A DNA stretch of 64,000 nt. It comes from Metaphire vulgaris (taxonomy: Eukaryota > Annelida > Clitellata > Crassiclitellata > Megascolecidae). This document shows positions 54,600 to 64,000 of the stretch, one piece after another. The position numbers were made by a program, and so were the translations under genes. Where the stretch lies: assembly GCA_018105865.1 (NCBI GenBank), contig CM030852.1, positions 6,605,534 to 6,669,533 on the forward strand, in the 5' to 3' direction. The notes under the pieces were generated by a model. It made no database searches. It had not been told where the DNA came from and was given only the letters and a program-made list of their open reading frames with translations. Position 1 is the first letter of the stretch; each line of letters starts with the position of its first letter.

Positions 54600-55560
54600 G
54601 TCATTTAAAACAAAAAGGCGAGTGGGCAGGACACTATCAAATATGGAGGAAATGATTTTATAAAGAGAAATGATTTTAGTTTAAAAGAAAAACATGAGGA
54701 GATGTTGCAAGAAGAGGAGAAAATTGTGACTCAGAGTTTGTTATTTGGCTTTGATGTAGACAACGAAGGGATATTGAATTGAGTTCCAAAGCTCAGGTCG
54801 TCCGTCTTAGAAAAAGCACGATCTCAAATTTTGAGAGATGATTGATTCAGAGGTCGAAGGAGAGTTACCTGAGAAGAGGTTCTAGTAGATCCAGGTTGTT
54901 GTGGAATTATCAGATTTCTTAGGTAGACTGGTTTTGATGTATGGAGTGAGTTATAAGTCATCGATATTATTTTATATTCAATGCGTTCTGTTATCTTGAG
55001 CCAGTGGAGAGACTTGAGTAATGGTGTAATGTGCCTTGCAATTTAGGCGATTTAGTTACTGCACGAGCTAAGGCATTTTGAATCGATTGAGTTTACATGC
55101 ACCCACCTTTGGAAGATTGTGAAACAGTGAGTTGCAGCAGTCTAACCTCAGAGTGAACTATTGAAGTGGCAATAGTGGAAGCAGTTTTAATATCAAGGTA
55201 GGGGCGAAGGCGACGTAGATCACGAATGCCGCCTCGGCATAACAGGTTTTGATAGTTGAGATATGTGAGCTTTTAAATTTAGGAGGAGTCAAAAGTAAAT
55301 CCAAGATTTTTGCAGTTGGAACAGGGGTTATTAATCTGGGGCTAAAATCAGTGTGGGATTTTCAATTTTTTTAGTTGTTGTGGCAGTCCAAATAAGAGAA
55401 ATTCTGTTTTGGAGGGATTGAGGGCAAGAATTATTAGCTGACATCCACAATGAGATTGACAAAAATGCTGATTCTAGTTCAGAGATTGATGCCTTAAAGG
55501 AAGATGGAGTTAACCTAAAGAAATAATTGAGTGTCGTCTGATAAAGTTGATGATTCAATT
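54600..55560 (-). mobile_element. CR1/L2-type LINE, decayed
   Basis: Minus strand, several frames: LALNPSKTEFLLFGLPQQLK, KKIENPTLILAPD, NLGFTFDSS, LRPLNQSSLKI, LSFGTQFN (PELWNSI in another frame). Same family as 46258-46665 but extending further 5'. Confidence 0.75.
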
Positions 55561-57445
55561 TGAGAGAGTTGATTAAGGATGACAGATGAACTGAATTTTA
55601 TTTCAACTCAACATGACATAGGCATGTTTGACATCAATTACAATAAATGGCATCAACTGAATTTAAAATAAAACCAAGAAAATTCACAGAATATTCACAA
55701 AACTAATTTTAGTCTAAGTATACAATAGAATAGAAAACAAAAAGAAACCTGAGAAGCAGTCAAATTAAAAGTTAATATTTTACTAGAATATTCAGATTAA
55801 TTAATATAACATCATATAGTAGACAAGAGTTAGGCCTATAAGTGGAATGTTGAGAAGAAAATAAATTGCCTAAAGGGAAACATAAGTCCTTAAGATATTA
55901 ATTTGATACATTTCCCGCTTAGGGATATGTATCAAATTCCTCCCCTATATCATCATGTATCCCGCTAGTTGAATTGTTAAATGTAGCCTATAGCAGAGCA
56001 TTAGACATCATCAACCCTAATTAAGAATATTAATTAAGAATTAACATTCCCAATTAAAGTAATAGTATACGAATTATAGAATTATTATAACAATTATAGA
56101 ACTTTATTTTAAAGTACCAAAATAATCATGTTCCCAGGAGGTATTCTAAGAATGTGGTAGTAACTATAGTAAATCATAAATATGAAATAACTATAACTAG
56201 CAGACAATTAACCTAAGTACTTGGTATGTCTGAGAAATAAATAGCATACAATTAACATAAGTCCTTAAGATATTAATTTGATAAGTTTCTTACTTAGAAG
56301 TTTAGTAAACTCTAAATATGTAATAATTAGTAGACACTAGACAAATTTAACATAAGTCATTGAGATAGCAATAAATTTAATTATTTACTTAGATAAGTTT
56401 GTTATTTGGATAGTACAGTATATATTGTTTGAATTTCTCTTTTAAATTCATTTGCTATATAGTGCTTTCAAAAATAGCACCATATTCGCTGCTTATTCTT
56501 GGACTCTTAGTCTTAGTCTAAATCAGTGGTTTTTATACCCATTTTCTGCACGCGGTACTCACTTTAAATTCAAACTTTGTTGTGGCCCACCAGTTAAATT
56601 AAGCAACCACTGGCTCAGCGGGGAAAAATATAACTCCAGCTTAAATTAAATCACTATGACTCCAGCTAGAGTCTCTAGACTATAAATTTTAGATGATGAA
56701 AATAATGTTGCCACTGCGCTCTTATGAACAACGGCGGTCGTTCAGAGACCAGTATCAAGTTCTCTCAACTTCTCTGTCCTGAGACAGGTTCACAGAATCA
56801 CAGCTCCATTGTTTTCATTCTTCTCTGTGTCTTGTCTACTCTTTGATTTCTGTATAGGCTTTGTAGGGTTATACATCTGTTTTCAATCAACCAGTCTAAT
56901 AGCATCCGAGCTCCTTGGTCTTCATGTTTGTCTTTTTTCTGGTATACTTCCCTCCATTAATTGCTGTCTTAATCAGTTTATCCTCGTGTCAAATCTAGCT
57001 CTTCTGTGTTCTTTTGATGGCCTTGATTAGCGACCTTTGTTCTCTCGCCATCTGTAATAGGCCTATGTCTTCGTTTGTTCTATTTTCTGTCCACTTGATC
57101 TTTTCTTTTCAATTAGCTTTTCCTCCATGGTGGGTCTTCCTCTTTCCCTCTGACTCATCATTGGAATGACCTGATCTTTTACTGACGGATTTGAAGTACC
57201 ATCGATTGATACCCTTGGGTTTTAGAATTTAGAACTGGTGCTATAGATGTGCATAATAATAATTATTATTTTTTCCATCCTACCCCATAGCCACACTTCG
57301 AATGTCTTTGTATGTTCGCTTGCCTTTTCGAAGAGTCCAAGTTTCCGAGGCTCATAGGGTTACACTTCATACCAACATTTTTGTCAGTCTTTTCTTTGGT
57401 TCCATGTTTAGCCTTCCTCTTACCAGTTCCCTTCTGTCCTAAAAG

Positions 57446-57655
57446 CTAGTTTTTCCAATCTCTTTTCTTCTCTTTGTCTCCTCCTGGCATCTGGCATCTG
57501 GCATATTCTGCTGATAGGCTCCCAATGTAACAAAATTGTGTTACCTGTTCCAGTTCTGTTCCATCGACCGTTATAATGATTTTAGGTGGATTTTTGCTCT
57601 TTGTTATTACCATAATTTTTGCTTTTATTGTCTTTATTTGCATGCCATGTTCTTT
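57446..57655 (-). mobile_element. LINE RT fragment, minus strand
   Basis: Minus frame: KEHGMQIKTIKAKIMVITKS, KIIITVDGTELEQVTQFCYI, GSLSAEYARC; the palm-end motif of LINE RT. Confidence 0.75.
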
Positions 57656-57659
57656 TGAT

Positions 57660-58060
57660 AACAGGAGAGAGGAAGTAGGAAGACCAAATGTGACGCTCAA
57701 TAACAAGAAAGGCTTTTTATCGACGAATAAAATGGAAGTCGCGAAATTATGCAAGCAATATATTGAAGAATTATACAACAAAGAGGGAAGATAATTCCAT
57801 TCGAACCAGAAGAAGATATTTCAAAACAAAGGACCCGAACCAGAAGAAAATAATGGAGACAATAAAAGAACGGGAAAACAACAGCATCTGAAGCATCTGG
57901 CATCTTCTGTTAATAGACTCCCAAGGTATTACTGCTTAAATGTCTGAGGGAAGGAGCAACAAAAGACTTAATAGAGATATTCTAAGAGATTGTAAAACTG
58001 GGGAATGTCCCAACAACTTCAAGGAAACACCATTGATACCTGGGCGGTGGATATAGCCCC
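57660..58060 (+). mobile_element. LINE fragment, plus strand, abutting the minus one
   Basis: Plus frame: LNNKKGFLSTNKMEVAKLCK, QYIEELYNKEGR, the linker before the RT domain, then CLREGATKDLIEIF and EIVKTGNVP-like pieces. A partial repeat of the GSL block is at 57885-57930. Confidence 0.6.
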
Positions 58061-58285
58061 TTAGTGCTGTATATAGAAGACGGTTTGCAAAAGTGCTTGT
58101 GGTCTAGCAGTGCGAAGTCAGGTCTCAATTCTTCCGGTAATATGATTCTTGTTCTTGTTCAGTGAGGAAATTTGCATTATTCGATCCTTATAATTTGTTT
58201 CTCAAAAACTAAATGTATTCAAATTCCGAAGAGTCGCTGTTATACAGCGCCGTTGTGCACTGCACAGTATATGTGAACGGCTGAG

Positions 58286-58588
58286 CAGTGGCGGTTCCAG
58301 GATTTCTTGGTGGGGGATGAATGAGTTTATAGAAAGTTGGCGGGGGATGAAAATATAAGGGAAAATCAATAAACTTTGCGAAAATGCTGAAAAAAGAGAA
58401 TTTTATCCCTGATTTTACTATGCTTTTACCGAAAAAATAGGTTGACAAGCAAAAAGGTCATCCCCGGTTACTTTTACTAGACTTTTACCCAAAAATTGGT
58501 TTTCACAAGCAAAAAAAGTAACTCCGAAAGTCCGGTGGGGGGAATGCATCCCCACTCATCCCCCACGTGGAAGTTGAAACCGCCACTG
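58286..58588. mobile_element. MITE, CAGTGGCGGTTCC group
   Basis: Left CAGTGGCGGTTCCAGG, right inverted CAGTGGCGGTTTCAAC. Flanks CGGCTGAG / TGGCCGAG agree at six of eight. Internal TTGACAAGCAAAAAGGTCAT. Confidence 0.75.
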
Positions 58589-59179
58589 TGGCCGAGACAT
58601 TATACCACGATGCATCGAGTAGTTCTAACCAGACGCGTCGTCTTATCTTTATGTCTGCCACATCCGTTGAGAAATCGGGCCATATACAACTGCGTCGTCG
58701 TCGTCGTATATACGTCTTTGGCTCAAGACAAAAAGTCTAGAAGTTCGCTAACTTGAGATAAGACTCCTCGAGTAGCCGAGAGATTCTACGAGAGCCGAGC
58801 GGAATTCGCGTGTGGTTCGTTAGCTCTTATCAGGTCTCATATAGAGCGTTTACTGCAGCGCATTATATGATGCCATTCACCTGGCATGCAACCTTCAGCC
58901 TCGAGATAATTATCCGTACATAATGTAATCACAGTAAATCACTTTGGACGAGAGCATCATCTCCCGCATCAGAAGTCCCTCACGCTCACACACCCAGACT
59001 CTCAAAAATACTCTCCTAAAAGCAGTTCCTCTATAGGAGCACTTCTTGATCTGCTAACAAATGTAAGCGATAATTACACCAGACTATGTGTAGTGTCACG
59101 AGGCTGTAAGTCTCTAGCTAAGCATTTCAAATGATAGTTTTCACAAGAGACTTCTTGCTATAACTAGAACTCGAAGGCT

Positions 59180-59290
59180 CGCTTCGCTCGCGCGAGCTTC
59201 GCTCGCATGAGGCGAGCTTCGCGTCGCTTCGCGTCGCTTCGCGTCGCTTCGCGTCGCTTCGCGTCGCTTCGCTTCGCTCGAGGCAACGAC
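59180..59290. repeat. 10-bp minisatellite CTTCGCGTCG
   Basis: Five near-exact CTTCGCGTCG units preceded by GCTCGCGCGAGC-type palindromes. High CpG in AT-rich surroundings. Confidence 0.9.
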
Positions 59291-59310
59291 CAATCCAATT
59301 CCAATTCCAG

Positions 59311-59485
59311 AATGACCAATCAGAACGCTCACTCAGCCAACCAATCAGAACGCTTGAAGGTAACCAATCAGAACGCTCACACAGCCAACCAATCAGAACG
59401 CTCACACAGCCAAACAATCAGAACGCTCGAACGCAACCAATCAGAACGCTCACACAGCCAACCAATCAGAACGCTCGAAGGCAAC
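59311..59485. repeat. CCAAT-box minisatellite, seven units
   Basis: Seven copies of (A/C)CAATCAGAACGCT, mostly with AACC in front, spaced about 20-30 bases and followed by CACACAGCC or GAAGG. Six hold CCAAT; one has ACAAT. CCAATCAG is a good NF-Y site. Confidence 0.92.
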
Positions 59486-60338
59486 AGACATACAGATAAC
59501 GATTTTAATGTTATAGATAATAGTTGCATCGTGTCTCATGTTATACAATTCTTTGAATAAATATCTTTCATGTATTTGATTAAATATCTTTCAAGTCTTT
59601 GAATAAATATCTTTCCAGTCTTTCTTAACTAGAGATGAGCAAAGAATCGAAACATTAACATTCAAAACTGTAGAAAGACCTAATCTTTGTTCTAATTCCA
59701 TTCTGAACTTTGAAGACATGGCAAATCAACTAGACCACGATTTATTCCAGGCAATTGAAGACAACGGAAATTCCTTCCACCTAAAGCAACCTCTCAAGTT
59801 CTCAACAGAGCTGCAACCTTGGACCTCGGAGACACAATCTGGAAATTCCTCATCTGATTAATAATTAATTTGACTGATAAAAACTGCATTACAAGATTAT
59901 TATATTCAGGCCGTAAATGTAAAAATAATCTTAAGTTCCAACAACTTTTGATTGGTATTTGATATGCAAAGGTCTGAATTATGTATATATGTATTTTGTT
60001 TTGACCTTGGGCTTTGCCAATTCATTCATTCATTCATTCATGGACAATTTCTATGGCGCTGTAACAAGGCTGAGGCCCACAACAACAGCGCTTTGACATC
60101 TCGATGACTATACCAATGTTAATTTAATAAAGCAACCTTGTAGGCCTATTGCATTGAATAGACATCTTTCAAGAAAATGCATAGATTCACATAGGAATTA
60201 CTTTTACAGAGAGTAACTAAACACATCGTTCTTCTGGTCATCTAATGTATTATAATTTTGAATGAAATTGCAATGAATGTATGCTATTGAACTGCCGCGT
60301 GTGTATTGGTCAGACAACATACTTATTCTGATTACCAG

Positions 60339-60600
60339 GCCCGTACGAAGTGGGGGTGCAGGAGGTGCTGCTGCACCCCCTGGAAAGAAAATGGTCTGCA
60401 CCATGTCTGCGCCCTCTGTAAATCTTAAAAAGTGTTCAGATGACCTTTTTTGCTTGTCAAGGTATTTTTAGGGTGAAATTTGGTGTCGACGACCTTTTTA
60501 CCTCTTTTTTGCTTGTCAGGGATTTGAAAGAGAAAACTTTTACCTGGATAAAATCTGCACCCCCTGACGAAAATTCGTTCCGACGCCACTGCTGATTACT
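60339..60600. mobile_element. MITE fragment, CAGGCCCGTACGAAG group
   Basis: Left CAGGCCCGTACGAAG, right inverted CAGTGGCGTCGGAACG; two inverted core words (TTTTTTGCTTGTCA) inside. Confidence 0.6.
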
Positions 60601-61386
60601 GTATACTGTATAGAGAGGGTTAGGCATCTGGCCTGATTAGTTATCTATTGTAAGCGATGCAATAAATACATCAGGTAAAAGTGTAAAATAAATATCTGTT
60701 GACTAAATAACTTGCAATTTTAGTTAGTAGTTAATCTAGATCTCTAATTAAATTTAGACCTTCTGTGCACGTGGATGGATCTCTTGGGCACACGTGGGGC
60801 ACACCACCAGGGTTTAATTTAGGCCGTTTCCGGGGAGAAATTGCCCCTTCCCCGGAAAATTCAAATCCCCCCGGAAATGTTGACATACTACATCAACTAA
60901 CAGCAGCCCCCTGGCAGAATTGCCCCCGGCTTTGTCAGTTTCCTCCCGGAGTCCAGAAGTCTAGATTAAACACTGCACACCACTCCCCTAAACAACGTCC
61001 TAACGTTGTGTTTGTCAAATTTCTCATCATGACGAACAACGGAAATGTCATAAAGACGCTAATAAATAGCCGGGCGTCATATTTTATTTCCCTTCATTAA
61101 TTTTAACGGCCTGCGTCAATCGACATTGATGGAGCTGGACAAGGCAGAATGGGAGAGTGGGATACAGTAAGCGGCGAAATGTAAACCCCCCCTCCCGGCC
61201 CGACTGAGGTCATGGATACAGGTGCAGACAGAGAATTCCTTCTCGGTGACTTATACCTCTGTTCGTGCTAGTTAGTCACCATTAATTAGTTAATATCTTG
61301 AGCTCGCTTAAATTACATTTTTAAAGAACTTTTAAGGACCCCGTATGCATGTCTCTAAATAACTTGGGTCATTTTACGGTCTACAT

Positions 61387-61611
61387 TAGTATGCGCACCA
61401 GTAGTTTGTGCACCTGGGAGTTTGCGCACTAGGAATTTGCGCACCAGGGGCGTACCAGGGTTAGGATTAGAGTTAGGGTTAAAGTTAACCCTCAACCTAA
61501 CTCTAACCCTCACCCTAACCCTAAACCTAACCCTAACCCTTACCCTAACCCTGGTGCGCAAATTCCTAGTGCGCAAACTCCCAGGTGCGCAAACTACTGG
61601 TGCGCATACTA
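61387..61611. mobile_element. 225-bp foldback element with telomere-like core
   Basis: Arms of about 60 bases (TAGTATGCGCACCAGTAGTT... inverted at the right) differ at one base. The core is TTAGGG-like on the left and CCCTAA-like on the right, so the inverted symmetry continues inward. Confidence 0.92.
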
Positions 61612-61761
61612 TGCTACACCCATTTTACGGGTGTAGTGATGACTCTGAGCCGAGCTGTCCTCCCTAGTTCGACCCAGACCCAGAGGTCAGCGAATTTACG
61701 TTTTAGACAATCACCGGTCAGTTGATGAGAAATCTCACTAAATGGACGGCTGAGTGTATGA

Positions 61762-62225
61762 TATTCTCCCCCCGGACATATTCCCCGTCCGAGCAAAGAA
61801 GTAATGAACAATATAAATCAATATAATAGATTTTAATTTTAAAATTTTAAAATGGTAGTGTAGTTTTATGCTTAATCAAACATTTGATAACAGTTTAAAC
61901 TGTCACTTTTCTGGTATATTAGTCTCGAATTCTAAAACCGAATTAGGCGTCCAAAGCCATTTTCATAGCGCCGGATTTATAGGAAAATCATGAGGAACAT
62001 TGACTAGAATGAATAGGCGAAACCTTTACAGACCGGTGCGTACAAACGATTTCAATTTTGATGTAAAGAAGCTTTCAATTGAGGACATTTCAATAGTGAT
62101 AGCGACACTAAATCTCTTTCAGCGCCAGTAGATTTCGTCAAAGCCCATTGAGTAAACAAAGGGGGATTATATCCGGGGGTGTAATTTCATCGGGTGTACC
62201 AGGGGGCATTATGTCCGGGGGAGAA
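61762..62225. mobile_element. possible MITE with CTCCCCCCGGACATA ends
   Basis: Left ATTCTCCCCCCGGACATATT; right inverted ATTCTCCCCCGGACATAATG. A direct repeat of GGGGG(C)ATTAT(A/G)TCCGGGGG lies just inside the right end. Confidence 0.6.
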
Positions 62226-62356
62226 TGTCCGTTCCCGAACGGCTCCATTTAAAGGAGATACGTTGCGAGGATGTCTCCCCTTACGAGTCCGTTACATTGT
62301 TCCCGGACAGCATGCGAATGGACCCTAGGATTAAAAAAGTAGCCACGCCTATTGTG

Positions 62357-62524
62357 AAGATGGCGGACGACAGAATTGTTGCGATTCGTGTGTTTGAAGT
62401 GCATTTTAAGAGCCGCGCTTTCGATTCGAAAGAAATGTCGCAAGCGCAGAGGAAAGTTTCGCTCAGACCGTTGATGCTGTTTCGACAATTTATGATTTTG
62501 CGAATACATTTTAATGTCGCATAA
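62357..62524 (+). other. possible first exon at a YY1-type start
   Basis: AAGATGGCGG at 62357-62366 is the classic YY1/housekeeping start context. From its ATG an open frame of 55 codons begins MADDRIVAIRVFEVHFKSRA and ends at TAA 62522-62524. I do not recognise the protein; GT donors exist inside the frame. It could be a 5' exon of a plus-strand gene beyond the window or chance. Confidence 0.25.
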
Positions 62525-63356
62525 ACATTCGAGTTGACGCAAGTCATAGCAGTTAATTGGTCGATGACCTACTGACCTGGAAGCTGATTGATTGAACGGC
62601 AGATATCCGGCTTAATTAATAATTATCCGCTTGAATGTGCAAACGCATTCTCCCGGATATATCCGCGTGTCTTTTTGTGTCAAACAACTGGTTTGCTGAT
62701 GTAGTTTTTAAGTGGAGCGCCCGCTGTTTAATGCCAGCTTTATCATTCACGTGGATGTTGTCCGGGTAACTACGTTAGAGACACATCCTCATAAAATATC
62801 TCTTATTGGAGCCGTACCTTAAAGAAATCAAATCATAAGTTCGTTGAAAGTTTATAAAATTTACAATTTTTAAAAACTTTGCAGTCCAAGAAAATTCTTG
62901 GGATGGACCTTTGAACAGAGTTGAATCGACGGGCGATTAACCCGGAGAATTAAATATGGCAAATGAATAAATGACAAATGGCAAAACTGCGTATCGAGAA
63001 CATTTCAGAGACCCAGAATTCCTCTTACCGATCATTGGACAACCAATAACTTTAATCCGAAATGCAAAGACATTTCACTTTAAACGTCATATTCTTTCAA
63101 AGTCCTGTCACATTCAATGGCTGATTCATCACCCTCTTGAAATTTGGACGTTGAAAGAAACAAACTGAACCTTCGTTGTAACACATTGATATAATTAATT
63201 GCGTGAGAACAAAGCTTCCACGTCATTTGCATAAACGATTTTACACGCAATTCATATTAGGCCAAACTTTCATAACAATACAGTTGCATTTGCATATTCT
63301 TCAACACCATATCACAATAAATAACTATTTTACTGTTTGTCAACCGAAGACGACCT

Positions 63357-63492
63357 GGAGAGAGAGAGACAGACAGACAGAAAGACAGACAGAAAGACAG
63401 ACAGACAGAGGCAGACACAGAGAGACAGACAGAGAGAGAGATAGAGAGACAGACAGACAGACAGATAGACAGACAGAGAGAGAGAGAGAGGC
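63357..63492. repeat. AGAC/AG microsatellite
   Basis: GACAGACAGACAG mixed with AGAGAG and AAAGAC. Confidence 0.95.
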
Positions 63493-64000
63493 ATAAGAGA
63501 GGCCCTGTCTAATTTCTAAGGCCTGGTGCATAGCGTTCTAGATGGAGTATCTTCAATGGCCGCAGAGCTTTTGACATTATTTTTCCGTAAAGGAATTCGA
63601 CCTGAAAGTCTTCTGATCGAATTGCGTCTGCGATTGATGTTCATACAGCATGCAATTCAGCGCACAGTTCTTACAGACTGATATAGCAATGGCAAAATAA
63701 ATGCGCTAAACAGACTAATTATCCTCACCAGAGGCTTTTCGCGTTGTCAATCTTTCGCACTCATTCGACAAGTGCACTGGTCTCAGCGAGTGAAAAGTGC
63801 CTTTTAAATGCGTTTGCAACTAACGCTTTACATCACTGAGCGTTGCTTGTCTATTGATGTGTCGGAAGAGGCAAATTTTTGGCTTAGTTTTATGAAGAAA
63901 TGACTAGCAACTCGTAAGTCACAAGATCCAACCCATTTTAAAGACTGTCATAGCCTATAGATCTATATAGTATAGGCCTATGACACTGCCATTTGGGCGT

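Larger units (their letters stand above)
54430..64000. other. gene-poor right end of the window
   Basis: Contains the LINE, MITE, minisatellite and foldback entries listed separately. 55650-57170 is AT-rich with nothing recognised apart from a hAT-like trace (CAGTGGTTTTTA at 56525). 62530-63350 and 63500-64000 also show no gene. Confidence 0.5.

Noticed and set aside
56809..57030. 73-codon Phe/Leu-rich frame
   Set aside because: T-rich reading without motif or splice support.
59311..59485. CRISPR-like regular repeats
   Set aside because: Units vary, spacers are repeats themselves, and the host is an animal; it is a minisatellite.
61355..61667. Frames with alternating Arg-Val or Thr-Leu
   Set aside because: Translation of telomere-like repeats in the foldback element.

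Overview
This is nuclear DNA of an intron-rich, AT-rich animal. Genes are broken into short exons with GT-AG splice sites. Introns and spacers are full of non-LTR retrotransposon remnants, tRNA-derived SINEs, small DNA transposons with terminal inverted repeats (TIRs) and microsatellites. The proteins point to a marine invertebrate. The words TAGGCCTA and TACCGGTA are frequent, which reminds me of echinoderm DNA, but I cannot place the species.

Layout. (1) 202-22630, plus strand: the 3' two thirds of a laminin gamma chain gene, 19 exons from the L4 domain to the stop codon; the N-terminal part lies before the window. (2) 22631-26928: spacer between convergent genes. (3) 36083-26929, minus strand: a complete 11-exon BZW/5MP (eIF5-mimic) gene of 415 codons plus stop. 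(4) 46928-39742, minus strand: a complete 8-exon CDK2 gene, about 299 residues. (5) 53038-50874, minus strand: ATP synthase c-subunit (ATP5MC) gene; three coding exons found, exon with the start codon not found. (6) about 54430-64000: no gene I can prove; LINE remnants, foldback elements, GC-rich and CCAAT-rich minisatellites, and one possible first exon with a YY1-type site at 62357.

The four genes are unrelated in function (basement membrane, translation initiation control, cell cycle, oxidative phosphorylation); three of them lie in tandem on the minus strand. I see no operon, CRISPR array, phage or new multi-gene system. The unusual material is mostly structural. There is a 225-bp foldback element with a telomere-like core, a perfect 47-bp palindrome, and a group of small hAT-like elements several of which have exact 8-bp target duplications. 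A Helitron-like end follows an array of small hairpins, and a BZW exon fragment is duplicated exactly. Two single-base losses in homopolymers break otherwise intact laminin and CDK2 exons and are probably assembly errors.
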